Notes: generated by a model not told the origin, from the sequence alone. 64,000 nt of DNA from Brachybacterium equifaecis (GCF_023509525.1 NZ_JAKNCJ010000008.1:38620-102619), one strand, 5' to 3'. Numbered from the stretch's first letter, positions 1 to 9,145 are shown. Numbers and translations: made by a program.

Positions 1-29
1 GCTGAGCGCCCGCCCGTGGAGGAGGCTCC

Positions 30-1475
30 GTGCGCACCGATCATCTGCACAGGATCTGGTCACTGCTCCTGGTCCTCGCGCTCGCTGCCCTGCTCCCTGT
101 CGCGCTGCACCCCGTCGCCGCACTGGCAGAAAGACCGCTCACCCGCGAGAGCCTTGTGCTGGACGAGGCCGGAGTGATCGACGATGCCCAGATCATCAAC
201 CGGATCTCGGCTCTGCCGCGGCCGGAGGCCGGACCTGCGGACCTGCAGATCGCCGTTCTGGTGTCGGACGATCTCGATGCCTCCGACTACGACGCCTCGG
301 TCGCGCAGCACGTTCGAGAGCGCGCGAACCCCGAGGTGGTCTCCGCTGTGAGCGGCGATCTCGCGCCGCACACGCTCCTGATCGTGCTGAGCCCCGAGCT
401 GCGGAAGGTCGGCGCGTATGCCTCGGAGGATCTCGGGCTGAGGCGCGAGCAGAAGGACGCCGTGACGGGTGCGATGAAGCCGGCTGCCCGAGACGCCCGC
501 TGGAGCGACGCCGTCGTCGCCGGTGCCCAAGCCTATGTCGCGCACGACGGCGCCGACGGGAGCGGCGCCTGGGCGCGGCTCGCCCCTCATCTGCCCTGGG
601 TCCTCGCAGCGGCCGGGATCGCCGTCGCCGCCGGGATCGCCGCGGTGATCCTGCGCCGGCGTGCTCCTGAATCCCCGGGCAGGGCGGAGAGGCGGCGCAG
701 GCGGTACGACGCGACCACGGAGCGCCTGCTGGCCAGGTTCCCCGACAGCATCAGCGCCGCCGCGGCCGATCGTGCGCTGGCGCCCTACAGGGGCTTCCCG
801 CGCGAGACGTTCGCACCCCAGCGCGAGGGCCATCTCGAATCGGTGGCGGAGCTCGCCGGCGGGCGGACGCCGACGGCTCAGGAGGTGCGAGACAGGGACC
901 TCATCGCCCTGCTGCAGGGCGGCGACCTCACGGCCTTCGAGGATGACCTCCAGTACGCGCGGCAGATGAGTCCCGAGATGCGGGACCGCTGGGAGACCGG
1001 GAACGGTCGCGCCCAGTTCGAGGAGCAGGCGGAGGAGGCCGAAGCAGGCTGGAGTTCGATCCCGGTGGACCTGCGGGAAGGGATCGTGCTCGAGGTGGAG
1101 CCGCACCGCCGCGGAGTCGACGCGGCGGTCCAGGCTGTGCGGGACGGGCGCATGCCGCCGCTGAAGGGCGAGCGGCTCATCCGGCATCACCCGAAGCAGC
1201 TGCGCGAGCAGACCGAGAAGGCGGGCAGGCTCGTCGGCGCAGCGGCTCGCAAGCAGGGACTGAAGCAGAAGGACATCCGCTCATGGAGCGCGTTCACGAG
1301 CCCGTCGCGCTCCGCGTACAGCTCTTCCGACTTCCAGAGCGGGATCCTGGGGGCCTCGATGCTCCACACACTGAACCCCAGCAGCTCCGGATCCGGATCC
1401 GGCTCGGACAGCTCCAGCAGCTTCTCGGCGGATTCCAGCCCCTCGAGCTTCTCCGGCGGCTCCGACTCCTTCTGA
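30..1475 (+). CDS. secreted/membrane-anchored DUF5129-like protein
   Basis: Starts at GTG 30 with a GGAGGAGG ribosome site just upstream. The 481-residue product has a signal peptide (hydrophobic stretch about residues 10-32), an extracytoplasmic domain resembling TPM/DUF5129 domains (about 35-180), a transmembrane helix (about 188-210) followed by basic residues, and a long cytoplasmic part. The tail is Ser/Gly-rich and ends in SGGSDSF, recalling the Gly/Ser tails of TPM-domain proteins. Family assignment is from overall layout only. The biochemical role is unknown; TPM-type domains are linked to envelope quality control and phosphatase-like folds. It is followed by a strong hairpin, so it ends a transcription unit. 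Confidence 0.75.
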   Translation: MRTDHLHRIWSLLLVLALAALLPVALHPVAALAERPLTRESLVLDEAGVIDDAQIINRISALPRPEAGPADLQIAVLVSDDLDASDYDASVAQHVRERANPEVVSAVSGDLAPHTLLIVLSPELRKVGAYASEDLGLRREQKDAVTGAMKPAARDARWSDAVVAGAQAYVAHDGADGSGAWARLAPHLPWVLAAAGIAVAAGIAAVILRRRAPESPGRAERRRRRYDATTERLLARFPDSISAAAADRALAPYRGFPRETFAPQREGHLESVAELAGGRTPTAQEVRDRDLIALLQGGDLTAFEDDLQYARQMSPEMRDRWETGNGRAQFEEQAEEAEAGWSSIPVDLREGIVLEVEPHRRGVDAAVQAVRDGRMPPLKGERLIRHHPKQLREQTEKAGRLVGAAARKQGLKQKDIRSWSAFTSPSRSAYSSSDFQSGILGASMLHTLNPSSSGSGSGSDSSSSFSADSSPSSFSGGSDSF

Positions 1476-1520
1476 GCCTCCAGCGGAGGCTGCGAGAGCG
1501 GAGAGGGGCCGAGAACAGAG

Positions 1521-1555
1521 AGGACCGCCCCGGCGCTCAGCGCCGGGGCGGTCCT
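1521..1555. terminator. bidirectional hairpin terminator
   Basis: A perfect 15-bp stem (AGGACCGCCCCGGCG against its complement) closes a 5-base loop. There is no U-tract, as is common in actinobacteria. It lies between the DUF5129-like gene and the convergent tRNA-Leu gene and can serve both. Confidence 0.85.
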
Positions 1556-1560
1556 CGTGG

Positions 1561-1646
1561 TGTCCGAAGGGGGACTTGAACCCCCACGCCCTAATACGGG
1601 CACTAGCACCTCAAGCTAGCGCGTCTACCAATTCCGCCATCCGGAC
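1561..1646 (-). tRNA. tRNA-Leu (anticodon GAG)
   Basis: Read on the minus strand, the 86-nt sequence folds as a class II tRNA. The acceptor stem GTCCGGA pairs with TTCGGAC and the discriminator is A. The D arm carries AATTGGTAGAC, the anticodon stem CTAGC/GCTAG holds loop TTGAGGT (anticodon GAG), there is a long variable arm, and the T arm is GGGGGTTCAAGTCCCCC. CCA is not encoded. It decodes CUC and CUU leucine codons. Confidence 0.97.
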
Positions 1647-1829
1647 AGGATGGTCGCCGAAGCAACGAGAAGAACTCTAGCACGGCTGAACAGGCCGAAC
1701 AGCGCCGAGAGGGGCCCTGCGGGGAGTTCGTGAACAGAGTCACGCCGCGCTCCGCTCCGCGGCGCGCCGTCCGCCCGTCCCGCAGCGGCGAGGCGCTGGT
1801 GGGATCCTCGCGGTGGAAGGATGTCAGGC

Positions 1830-2387
1830 ATGGTCCACGTCTTCTTCCACGAGCCGCGCATCGCCGGCAACACCGGCAGCGCGATCCGCCTCTCCGCCGT
1901 CACCGGTTCGCCCCTGCATCTCATCGAGCCGCTCGGCTTCGACCTGGAGGACTCCAAGCTGCGCCGTGCGGGACTGGACTATCACGACCTCGCCACCACG
2001 ACCGTGCACCCCGATCTCGAGCACGCGCTCGGGACGCTGCCGAGCTCCCGGGTCTTCGCGTTCACCTCCCGCACCGACATCTCCTTCGCCGACATCGGGT
2101 ACCGCGAGGACGACATCCTGCTCTTCGGCGCGGAGCCGACGGGGCTCCCCCAGGAGGTCATGGAGCATCCGCGCATCACCGCGCTCGTGCGCATCCCGAT
2201 GCTGCCCGCCCGCCGCTCCCTGAACCTCGCCGCCGCCGCCTCCATCGCGGTGTACGAGGCATGGCGCCAGCAGGGATACGCGGGAGCCGCGATCGATACC
2301 GCCGACGGCGCGATTCCGCCCCAGAGCGACGAGACCGCCGCGAGCGCACCCCCGGCAGGGCCGGAGGCCGGCGGGGTGCTCAGCTGA
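1830..2387 (+). CDS. trmL: tRNA (cytidine/uridine-2'-O-)-methyltransferase TrmL
   Basis: SPOUT-fold methyltransferase that 2'-O-methylates the wobble base 34 of tRNA-Leu. The 185-residue product starts with the typical EP..PGNTG-like segment (NTGSAIR at residues 14-20). It has the knot motifs FGAEPTGLP (about 99-107) and RSLNLAAAASIAVYEA (about 129-144) that bind SAM. I chose ATG 1830 because GGAAGG at 1815-1820 is 9 bases upstream; ATG 1821 in the same frame abuts that site and would add three residues. It sits directly after a tRNA-Leu gene, a plausible TrmL substrate. The 3' end overlaps the convergent prepilin peptidase gene by 8 bp. Confidence 0.92.
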   Translation: MVHVFFHEPRIAGNTGSAIRLSAVTGSPLHLIEPLGFDLEDSKLRRAGLDYHDLATTTVHPDLEHALGTLPSSRVFAFTSRTDISFADIGYREDDILLFGAEPTGLPQEVMEHPRITALVRIPMLPARRSLNLAAAASIAVYEAWRQQGYAGAAIDTADGAIPPQSDETAASAPPAGPEAGGVLS

Positions 2388-2907
2388 GACCGAGCGCGCT
2401 CTCCACGAACGGAGCGAAGAGCAGGCCGAGGTAGGGCCCTGCCAGCAGCACGGGGCCGAACGCGAACCGGGTCGCCCCCGAACGGGTCGCAAGCAGCACG
2501 GCGATCCCTGCCGCGCCCCCGAGCAGAGCGATGCCGAGCGCGGCGGCGAGCAGGGCCGTCGGCCCGCAGGCCGCCGCGAGGAGAGCGACGGCGGGAGCCG
2601 CCTTCGCATCGCCCATCCCGATCACCTGCGGGGCGAGCAGCGCGAGGGCGATGCCCCCGGCCGCGCACAGCACAGCGACCACCACGGCGAACCGCAGGTG
2701 CGTCCTCGCCCCGGGGTCCGCGGCGCCCGCGATCAGGAGCGTCGCGACTGCGCACAGGGTCATCGCGGCGACGAGGCGGTTCGGCAGCCGGTGCTCGCGC
2801 AGGTCGACGGCGCTGAGCACGAGAGCGAAGGGCAGATGCGCCAGCAGCGGAAGCCAGACCAGGGGAGAAGCGGGGAGCACGCGCTCATTCCAGCAGAAAA
2901 TGGGCAC
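2380..2907 (-). CDS. prepilin peptidase, A24 family
   Basis: Small multi-pass aspartic peptidase of the type IV leader peptidase family, 175 residues. The two catalytic aspartates are visible: D35 in VDLREHRLPN and D100 in the GMGDAK motif (GxGD). It lacks the N-terminal methylase domain of full-length PilD, as is usual for actinobacterial versions. The expected role is membrane cleavage of type IV-pilin-like or Tad/Flp leader peptides. No pilus genes lie in the window, so its substrates are encoded elsewhere. The start is GTG 2907; no strong ribosome site is visible. It is convergent with trmL, with the last 8 bp shared. Confidence 0.88.
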   Translation of the reverse strand: MPIFCWNERVLPASPLVWLPLLAHLPFALVLSAVDLREHRLPNRLVAAMTLCAVATLLIAGAADPGARTHLRFAVVVAVLCAAGGIALALLAPQVIGMGDAKAAPAVALLAAACGPTALLAAALGIALLGGAAGIAVLLATRSGATRFAFGPVLLAGPYLGLLFAPFVESALGLS

Positions 2908-3025
2908 GCCCGCACGAGATGCGCCGATGCTGTGGACGGAGGGCCTCGCACGCAGCCGGCGCCCGACCGAAGCGATCGTCGCCGCTGGAGGTCAGAAGCC
3001 GTTGGAGGTCAGGAGCCGCTGGGGA

Positions 3026-3319
3026 TCAGGAGACGTTCTCCTGCAGGGTCGAGCGCATGCGGATGATGCGCCGGCGCATCCACACCAGCCTGCCGCCTCC
3101 GTGGAACAGCCGGGTGCGCACGAGATCCCAGCGCCCGTACTCCGACTCCGCTGTCAGAGCCTTGCGCGCGCTGCCGATCGAGACGCCGCGCGGGATCGAG
3201 AGGACCTGGAACTCGTAGTCCTCGGCGCTGCGGCCCGATTCGAGCGGCAGATCCCGGAGCATCTGCGGGCTGCTGAGCGGCATGCGGCGGAACAGAGGCG
3301 CCTCGGGGGTGCGTGGCAC
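3026..3319 (-). CDS. DUF5703 family protein
   Basis: Conserved actinobacterial protein of 97 residues with the family signature YEFQVLSIPRGVS in the middle and the C-terminal block WMRRRIIRMRSTL. It is basic, with no signal peptide or membrane segment. The start is GTG 3319, preceded by GGAGGAAG. The function of the family is unknown. It is transcribed away from the Asp-rich gene that starts at 3388, and the 68-bp gap must hold both promoters. Confidence 0.85.
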   Translation of the reverse strand: MPRTPEAPLFRRMPLSSPQMLRDLPLESGRSAEDYEFQVLSIPRGVSIGSARKALTAESEYGRWDLVRTRLFHGGGRLVWMRRRIIRMRSTLQENVS

Positions 3320-3375
3320 GCGCTTCCTCCTTCAGATCTTCGGTGCGGGGCTGTCCATTGTGCGCTCGCACGGGG

Positions 3376-3381
3376 TACGGT
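3376..3381 (+). promoter_or_regulatory. -10 element TACGGT of a probable leaderless gene
   Basis: TACGGT lies exactly six bases before ATG 3388 and there is no ribosome site, which is the TANNNT-N6-start pattern seen repeatedly in this window. Confidence 0.6.
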
Positions 3382-3387
3382 CCCTGC

Positions 3388-3696
3388 ATGAACACGGATC
3401 CGCGCTCCGCCCTCGCCTCCTTCATCTCCGCCCTCGAACGCCACTACGAAGCCGCCGCCTCCTCGCGCGGCGACGACGATCCGAATCTCGATGCCGCCAC
3501 CGACCAGCTGACCACCGCGTTCGACGCCTACGACGACGCTCTGTTCGACGCCTACGACATCGCGACCCCCCTCGTCGTCTTCGACGGCGACGAAGACGAT
3601 GATGATGACGACGACGATGACTACGACGACTTCGACGATCTCGACGACGAGGACGATGACGTGGAGGACGACGAGGATCTCGACGACGAGTCCTGA
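3388..3696 (+). CDS. Asp-rich acidic protein (actinobacterial 'primosomal protein' type)
   Basis: The 102-residue product has a normal N-terminal half (about residues 1-65, with FDAYDDALFDAYD) and a C-terminal tail that is almost entirely Asp/Glu, including runs of nine aspartates. Similar small acidic proteins are common in actinobacteria and are often labelled primosomal protein or DNA primase without experimental support. The acidic tail could act as a nucleic-acid mimic or metal binder; that is inference. ATG 3388 was chosen because it starts the conserved part and has a leaderless-type -10. In the other frames the Asp run gives long spurious reading frames. Confidence 0.8.
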   Translation: MNTDPRSALASFISALERHYEAAASSRGDDDPNLDAATDQLTTAFDAYDDALFDAYDIATPLVVFDGDEDDDDDDDDDYDDFDDLDDEDDDVEDDEDLDDES

Positions 3697-3828
3697 TCCG
3701 CACGAGATCTTCACCCCCGCAGCGCACGCGGCGTCCGGCCAACGGCCGGGCGCCGCGTACTGTGTGGTCGTCGCACGGCCCACCCGCCCGGCCGATCCCA
3801 CCTGCATCTCATCCCGACTGGAGCCAGA

Positions 3829-4701
3829 GTGTCCTTCCTCGACGCCATCATCCTCGGAATCGTCCAGGGGCTCACCGAGTTCCTGCCGATCTCCTCGAGC
3901 GCCCATCTGCGAGTCATCGGCGAGCTCCTCATGCCGGGGCGCGACCCCGGTGCGGCGTTCACCGCGATCATCCAGCTGGGCACCGAGACCGCCGTCCTGA
4001 TCTACTTCTGGAAGGACATCACCCGGATCATCGGCCGCTGGTTCCGGGCTCTCGCGGGCAGGGTCCCCCAGTCCGATCCCGATGTGCGCATGGGCTGGCT
4101 CGTGATCCTCGGGTCGATCCCGATCGGCGTCCTGGGCCTTCTGTTCGAGTCGCAGATCGACCACACCCTGCGCAACCTGTACATCACCGCGACGATGCTG
4201 ATCGTCTTCGGCATCCTGCTAGGTCTCGCGGACCGCTTCGGCCGCCAGACCAAGGAGCTGAAGGAGCTGAGCTGGCGCGACGGCATCCTGTTCGGCCTCG
4301 CGCAGGCTCTCGCGCTGATCCCCGGCGTCTCCCGCTCCGGCGGGACGATCACGGCGGGGCTCGCCATGGGCTACACGCGCCAGGCCGCGGCGCGCTACGC
4401 CTTCCTCCTCGCCGTGCCCGCCGTCTTCGCCTCGGGCCTCTACAAGGCCGCTGAGGAGATCCCGCCCCTGCTGAGCAGCGAGGGCCGCGCAGCGGCGGCT
4501 GCAGCGGGGGAGCCCTCCCTCGCAGCGATCATCGTCGCCACCCTCGTCGCGTTCGCGATCGGCTACGCGGTGATCGTCTGGTTCATGCGCCTGATCGAGA
4601 ACCGCTCCTACCGCGGCTTCGTGATCTACCGCATCCTCGCGGGCGTCGCACTGCTGGGCCTGCTCATCAGCGGCGTGCTGGATCCCCTCGCGGGGGCCTG
4701 A
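3829..4701 (+). CDS. uppP: undecaprenyl-diphosphatase UppP (BacA)
   Basis: Integral membrane phosphatase that recycles undecaprenyl diphosphate to the monophosphate lipid carrier for peptidoglycan and other wall polymers. At 290 residues it has the family's usual length. It has both signature motifs: [10 protein letters not shown] (17-26) and PGVSRSGG (165-172), which form the active site, plus about eight hydrophobic segments. The start is GTG 3829 with GGAG about 5 bases upstream. It appears monocistronic, since a 12-bp-stem hairpin follows. Confidence 0.97.
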   Translation: MSFLDAIILGIVQGLTEFLPISSSAHLRVIGELLMPGRDPGAAFTAIIQLGTETAVLIYFWKDITRIIGRWFRALAGRVPQSDPDVRMGWLVILGSIPIGVLGLLFESQIDHTLRNLYITATMLIVFGILLGLADRFGRQTKELKELSWRDGILFGLAQALALIPGVSRSGGTITAGLAMGYTRQAAARYAFLLAVPAVFASGLYKAAEEIPPLLSSEGRAAAAAAGEPSLAAIIVATLVAFAIGYAVIVWFMRLIENRSYRGFVIYRILAGVALLGLLISGVLDPLAGA

Positions 4702-4718
4702 GCACCCCCTCGCCCCAC

Positions 4719-4754
4719 GGGCGGCGCACCCGGCTCCGGCCAGGTGCGCCGCCC
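4719..4754. terminator. hairpin terminator after uppP
   Basis: GGGCGGCGCACC (4719-4730) pairs perfectly with GGTGCGCCGCCC (4743-4754) around a 12-base loop, 17 bases after the uppP stop codon. Confidence 0.75.
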
Positions 4755-4801
4755 TCTGCGTCCTCGCCGCAGCGTCCTGCCGTGCGCGCAGGCAGCGCCC
4801 G

Positions 4802-4807
4802 TATGAT
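4802..4807 (+). promoter_or_regulatory. -10 element TATGAT of leaderless mshC
   Basis: TATGAT ends six bases before GTG 4814. No Shine-Dalgarno sequence is present. Confidence 0.65.
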
Positions 4808-4813
4808 GCGCTG

Positions 4814-6085
4814 GTGCGCTCCTGGACCTCGCCCCGAATCTCCCCGCTCCCCGCATCGCAGCAGCTGCCGCGACTGCACGATTCGCGCACCGGGCAGGTG
4901 CGCGCGCTGGAGCCCCGCACCGAGGGGATCGTGCGCCTGTACGTCTGCGGCATCACCCCCTACGACGCGACCCACCTCGGTCACGCCGCGACCTACCACG
5001 CTGCCGATCTGATGCGGCGCGCGGTACGCGACGCCGGCTGGGACGTCGAGATCGCGCAGAACGTCACGGACGTGGACGACCCGCTGCTCGAGCGCGCCGC
5101 GCGCGACGGCATCCCCTGGCGCGACCTCGCCCAGCGCGAGAGCGACCTGTTCGCCGACGACATGGAGCACCTGCGCATCATCGCCCCGGAGACCTACCTC
5201 AGCGTGAGCGAGGCGATGGAGCCGATCATCGGCATGGTCCACGAGCTGCGCGAGCGCGGCCGCGCCTACCAGGTCCCCACGCCCGATGCAGAAGGGGACG
5301 ACTGGTACCACGACCTCTCGCAGGACGGCACTCTCGGCGACGTGTGCGGCTGGAGCGAGGAGCAGATGATGGAGGTCTTCGCCGATCGCGGCGGCGACCC
5401 CGACCGCGCCGGCAAGCGCGGCCGCTTCGATCCGCTCCTGTGGCGCGCAGAGCGCGAGGGCGAGCCCGCATGGGATGCCGGTGAGCTCGGCCGCGGCCGT
5501 CCCGGCTGGCACGTCGAGTGCGTGTGTATCTCCCGCGATGCCCTCGGCCTGCCGTTCGACATCCAGACCGGCGGGCGGGACCTCGTCTTCCCCCACCACG
5601 ACATGGGCCGCTCCCACGCCGCCGGGCTCGGCTCCGAGTTCGCCGGGATCTACCCGCACGCGGGAATGGTCGCCTACCAGGGGGAGAAGATGAGCAAGTC
5701 CCTGGGCAACCTCGTGTTCGTCTCCCGGCTCGTGGCGAGCGGGACCGACCCCATGGCGATCCGCCTCGTGCTCATGGCCCATCACTACCGCAGCGACTGG
5801 GAGTGGACGGACGGCGAGCTCGAGAGCGCCGAGGCGCGACTGGCCGCCTACCGCGCCGCCGCGGCGACGGCCCCGCGCGATGCCGACCTGGTCGAGGAGC
5901 TGCGCGCGGCCCTGCGCGAGGATCTCGACACGCCGCGCGCGCTCCGCGCTCTCGATGCGTGGGCGGACGGCGCCGCCTCCTCAGCCGGCGCCGACGCGGC
6001 GCGGCCTGCGCCGCAGGGCGCCCCTGACGATGTGTCCTCGGCCCTCGATGCGCTCTTCGGGATCGCGCTGACCCCGCAGGGCTGA
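4814..6085 (+). CDS. mshC: L-cysteine:1-D-myo-inosityl 2-amino-2-deoxy-glucopyranoside ligase MshC
   Basis: Catalyses the ATP-dependent joining of cysteine to GlcN-inositol, the third step of mycothiol synthesis. The 423-residue protein is a class I CysRS paralogue. The first zinc-binding cysteine is in YVCGITPYD (C45), followed by a HIGH-like THLGHAAT (53-60), the second cysteine region HVECVC (about 233-238), HH at 261-262, and KMSKS (292-296). It lacks the CysRS anticodon-binding domain, which together with the YVCGITPYDATHLGHA block separates it from CysS. The start is GTG 4814 with a leaderless-type -10. It is convergent with the PAC2 gene, 6 bp away. Confidence 0.96.
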   Translation: MRSWTSPRISPLPASQQLPRLHDSRTGQVRALEPRTEGIVRLYVCGITPYDATHLGHAATYHAADLMRRAVRDAGWDVEIAQNVTDVDDPLLERAARDGIPWRDLAQRESDLFADDMEHLRIIAPETYLSVSEAMEPIIGMVHELRERGRAYQVPTPDAEGDDWYHDLSQDGTLGDVCGWSEEQMMEVFADRGGDPDRAGKRGRFDPLLWRAEREGEPAWDAGELGRGRPGWHVECVCISRDALGLPFDIQTGGRDLVFPHHDMGRSHAAGLGSEFAGIYPHAGMVAYQGEKMSKSLGNLVFVSRLVASGTDPMAIRLVLMAHHYRSDWEWTDGELESAEARLAAYRAAAATAPRDADLVEELRAALREDLDTPRALRALDAWADGAASSAGADAARPAPQGAPDDVSSALDALFGIALTPQG

Positions 6086-6091
6086 GCCCCC

Positions 6092-6898
6092 TCAGTCGCC
6101 GTCCTCGCGGCGGCGCAGGAACTGCTCGAACTCGCGGGCGATCGCATCGCCGCTGGCCTCAGGGAGGTCGGCGGCATCCTGCGACTTCTCGAGCCTCGTC
6201 ACGTACTCCGCGATCTCGGGATCGGTCCGCGAGAGCTCATCGACCCCGCGCACCCACGCCGCCGCCTCCTCCTCGAGCTCGTGCAGGGGGATCGGCGCCG
6301 AGACGTGGTCCTGCAGCGCGCGCATGAGCGCGAGCACGGCCTTCGGCGAGGACGCCTGCGAGACGTAGTGGGGCACCTGCACCCAGATCGACGAGGTGCG
6401 CAGTCCCGAGGTCACCGCGCTGCGCGCGAGGATCGTGGGGATGCCGACGGGGCCCTCGTAGATCTCCCGGTCGATCCGCTCCTCGGCCCCCGGCTCCAGG
6501 GAGTCCGAGACGGGCAGCGGGCGGGTGTGCGGGGCGTCGGCCAGCAGGGCGCCGAGCACCACGAGACGCGTGGCGTCCAGCCGGATCAGATGCTCCATGA
6601 TCTCGCGGCAGAAGCTGCCCCAGCGCAGGGAGGGCTCTGCGCCCTCCACCAGGATCAGCTCCGGCCCCCGGGGCGGGGTGACGAGATGGATGCGGGTATC
6701 GGGCCAGTCGATGACCTTGCGGCCGTCCTCGTCGAGGCGCGTCTCGGGCCGGTTCACCTGGAAGTCGATGTACTCCTCGGCGGAGACGCGGGCGACGATC
6801 CGCGAGGGCCAGACCTCGAGCAGATGCTCGACGGCCCCGCTCGCGGCCTCCCCGGCGTCGTTCCAGCCGTGGAATGCGCTGATGGCGATGCGGGTCAT
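6092..6898 (-). CDS. PAC2 family protein
   Basis: The 268-residue protein belongs to the PAC2 family (related to eukaryotic proteasome-assembly chaperone 2 and to archaeal/actinobacterial proteins such as Rv2125). It has the N-terminal FHGWNDAGEA block (8-17), the internal LGALLADAPHTRP (about 115-127) and GIPTIL (about 153-158). Its molecular role is not established. In this and related genomes it sits close to mshC and the pup genes. The C-terminus is acidic and helical. The start is ATG 6898 with TAGACT six bases upstream, so it is probably leaderless and divergent from the protease gene at 6961. Confidence 0.9.
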   Translation of the reverse strand: MTRIAISAFHGWNDAGEAASGAVEHLLEVWPSRIVARVSAEEYIDFQVNRPETRLDEDGRKVIDWPDTRIHLVTPPRGPELILVEGAEPSLRWGSFCREIMEHLIRLDATRLVVLGALLADAPHTRPLPVSDSLEPGAEERIDREIYEGPVGIPTILARSAVTSGLRTSSIWVQVPHYVSQASSPKAVLALMRALQDHVSAPIPLHELEEEAAAWVRGVDELSRTDPEIAEYVTRLEKSQDAADLPEASGDAIAREFEQFLRRREDGD

Positions 6899-6904
6899 CC
6901 CCTC

Positions 6905-6910
6905 AGTCTA
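6905..6910 (-). promoter_or_regulatory. -10 element TAGACT of leaderless PAC2 gene
   Basis: On the minus strand TAGACT is followed by six bases and ATG 6898. Confidence 0.6.
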
Positions 6911-6948
6911 GGTCGCCGCCGCGCGCATCAGGCGTCAGGGCCCTCGCG

Positions 6949-6954
6949 TACTGT
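6949..6954 (+). promoter_or_regulatory. -10 element TACTGT of leaderless site-2 protease gene
   Basis: TACTGT, six bases, then ATG 6961. The divergent PAC2 start is only 62 bp away. Confidence 0.6.
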
Positions 6955-6960
6955 GCCGCC

Positions 6961-8064
6961 ATGCCGACCCCTTCGCTGCGCCTGCCCGGGCTCCCGCCGA
7001 TCCGCGTCTCCGGAGCGACCGCGGTGATGGTCGTGCTCATCGCGGTCCTCGTCCAGCCCTCGTTCGCCGTCCTCCCCGCGCTGAGCGCGGGCGCCGCGAT
7101 CGGGCTCTCCGTGCTCCTCGCCCTGTGCTTGGTGGTCTCGATCCTGCTGCACGAGCTCGCCCACGCGTTCAGCGCGCGCGCTGCGGGCGCGCAGGTCGAC
7201 CACATCGCGCTCACCCTCTGGGGCGGGCACACCACCTACCGCTCGCGGCGCGTGTCGCACGGCGCATCCGTGCTGATCTCGCTGTCGGGCCCTGCGACGA
7301 ACCTCCTCATCGGGCTGCTGGCGCTGCTGGCGAGCTCCGCCGCTCCGGACGGCGGGGCCGCTCAGCAGCTGCTGAGCCTGCTGTCCACGCTCAACCTCAC
7401 GCTCACCGCGTTCAACCTGCTGCCCGGTCTGCCGATGGATGGCGGCCGCGCCCTGGAGAGCATCCTGGCCGCGGTGCTCGGCAGCTCCGCCGTCGGCACC
7501 AGGATCACCGCATGGATCGGCCGCGGCATCGCCGTGGTCGTGCTGGCGATCCCTCTGCTGTCCCTGGGATCCCTCGACCCCTCCTACGGCATCGTGCTCC
7601 TGATCTGGGGCGCGATGATCGCGATGATGCTGTGGCAGGGGGCGAGCGCCGCGCTGCGCGCGGTGCGGCAGCAGGAGGCGCTGGACGGCCTCTCCATCGC
7701 CGACCTCGCGCGAGGGGCGCGGATCGTCCGGGCGGACGCACCGCTGTCGGCGCTGGAGCAGAGCTCGCTCGGGGCCGAGCAGGGCGCTCTCGCCGTCGTC
7801 ATCGGCTCCGACGGCAGCGCGGGGCTGCTGGATCCCGACGCGGTGGCGGCCGTCCCCGCCCATCAGCGCGACCAGGTGCCCGCGGGCGCGGTCACGGCGT
7901 TCCACGGACCGCCCGGGCGGATCTCGAGCACGCTGGAGGGCGAGGCCCTGCTGCGCGTCCTCGGCGCGCACGGCCGGGCGCTGCACCTGGTCATCGACCC
8001 CTCCGGAGCGGTCGTCGGGGTGATCACGGCGGCCGACGTCCGCGCCAGGCTCCAGGGGCGGTGA
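6961..8064 (+). CDS. site-2 protease (M50) with C-terminal CBS-like region
   Basis: Intramembrane zinc metalloprotease of the SpoIVFB/Rip type, 367 residues. The zinc ligands are in LHELAHAF (H64, E65, H68) and the third ligand is in NLLPGLPMDGG (about 152-162, D160). Hydrophobic segments flank both motifs. The C-terminal 150 residues form a soluble part that looks like a pair of degenerate CBS domains, ending in DPSGAVVGVITAADV. Such proteases cleave membrane-bound anti-sigma factors or other transmembrane substrates. CBS domains may sense adenylates (family knowledge; not shown here). It is followed 16 bp later by trmI. Confidence 0.9.
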   Translation: MPTPSLRLPGLPPIRVSGATAVMVVLIAVLVQPSFAVLPALSAGAAIGLSVLLALCLVVSILLHELAHAFSARAAGAQVDHIALTLWGGHTTYRSRRVSHGASVLISLSGPATNLLIGLLALLASSAAPDGGAAQQLLSLLSTLNLTLTAFNLLPGLPMDGGRALESILAAVLGSSAVGTRITAWIGRGIAVVVLAIPLLSLGSLDPSYGIVLLIWGAMIAMMLWQGASAALRAVRQQEALDGLSIADLARGARIVRADAPLSALEQSSLGAEQGALAVVIGSDGSAGLLDPDAVAAVPAHQRDQVPAGAVTAFHGPPGRISSTLEGEALLRVLGAHGRALHLVIDPSGAVVGVITAADVRARLQGR

Positions 8065-8067
8065 CCC

Positions 8068-8073
8068 TAGACT
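8068..8073 (+). promoter_or_regulatory. -10 element TAGACT before trmI
   Basis: TAGACT, seven bases, then ATG 8081; no ribosome site. It straddles the region just after the protease stop codon and may start the trmI-arc-dop-pup-pafA transcript. Confidence 0.5.
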
Positions 8074-8080
8074 GGCGGGC

Positions 8081-9145
8081 ATGACCGAATCGCCGCTCGA
8101 GCCCGCCCGCACGCCTTCCGCCCCCGCACCGCGCGCGGAGCGGCCCGGACTCGATCGCACGGGGCCGTTCGTGCTCGGCGACAAGGTGCAGCTCGCGGAT
8201 ACGAAGAACCGCCTCAACACGATCACGCTCCGGGCCGGCGCCCAGTTCCACTCCCATCGCGGATTCCTGAAGCACGACGACATCATCGGCGCGGAGGACG
8301 GCAGCATCGTCACCGACTCCCAGGGCACCCCGTATCAGGCGCTGCGACCGCTGTACGCCGACTACATGATGGCGATGCCGCGCGGCGCCGCGATCGTGTA
8401 CCCGAAGGATTCCGCGCACATCCTGATGTGGGGAGACATCTTCCCCGGTGCGCGCGTGCTCGAGGCCGGGGTGGGCTCCGGTGCCCTCACGACCGCGCTG
8501 CTGCGCGCCGTCGGCCCCGAGGGATCCGTCCACTCCATCGAGCGGCGGGAGGACTTCGCGAACGTCGCCCGCGAGAACGTGGAGACCTATTTCGGCGGCG
8601 AGAACCCGGCCTGGACCCTGAGCCTCGGAGACTTCCAGGACACGGCCCTCGAGCTCGCCGCTGAGGGCCCCTGCGCCGACCGCGTGGTGCTGGACATGCT
8701 CGCCCCGTGGGAGTGCGTGGATGCGGCAGCGACCGCGCTCGTCTCCGGCGGCGTCTTCCTCGCGTATGTCGCGACCGTCACCCAGCTCTCCCGCACCGCG
8801 GAGGCGCTGCGGGACCACGGCGAGTTCACCGAGCCCTACGCCTGGGAGTCCTTCGTGCGGCCCTGGCACCTCGAGGGCCTCGCCGTGCGCCCCGAGCACC
8901 GGATGAACGCGCACACCGGATTCCTCATCACCGCGCGGCGCACCGCCCACGGCTCGGATGCGATGCGCCGCGCGCGCAGGCCCGCACCCGGATCGCAGCT
9001 CGAGGGCGAGCTGAACCACGTCGACAACGACGGCTTCGGCGGCACGGACACCGAGTGGTCGCCCGAGGATCTGGGCGAGCGCGGGGTCGCTCCGCGCAAG
9101 ATCACGCGCGCGCTGCGGGACATCCGCCAGGGGCGCGACCGGTGA
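8081..9145 (+). CDS. trmI: tRNA (adenine58-N1)-methyltransferase TrmI
   Basis: SAM-dependent enzyme that forms m1A58 in the T loop of tRNAs. The 354-residue product matches the actinobacterial TrmI pattern (Rv2118c type). A variable Pro/Ala-rich N-terminus is followed by a small beta domain ([15 protein letters not shown]) and the Rossmann methylase with [12 protein letters not shown] (126-137) and VHSIERRE. The C-terminal about 45 residues are a charged extension. The last codons overlap the arc start (GTGA), so the two are translationally coupled. trmI directly upstream of the pupylation genes is a conserved actinobacterial arrangement. Confidence 0.95.
   Translation: MTESPLEPARTPSAPAPRAERPGLDRTGPFVLGDKVQLADTKNRLNTITLRAGAQFHSHRGFLKHDDIIGAEDGSIVTDSQGTPYQALRPLYADYMMAMPRGAAIVYPKDSAHILMWGDIFPGARVLEAGVGSGALTTALLRAVGPEGSVHSIERREDFANVARENVETYFGGENPAWTLSLGDFQDTALELAAEGPCADRVVLDMLAPWECVDAAATALVSGGVFLAYVATVTQLSRTAEALRDHGEFTEPYAWESFVRPWHLEGLAVRPEHRMNAHTGFLITARRTAHGSDAMRRARRPAPGSQLEGELNHVDNDGFGGTDTEWSPEDLGERGVAPRKITRALRDIRQGRDR

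Noticed and set aside
3154..4164. Minus-strand frame with long Val/Ile and acidic runs
   Set aside because: It is the complement of the Asp-codon run of the gene at 3388 and of uppP; no start signal or family match.
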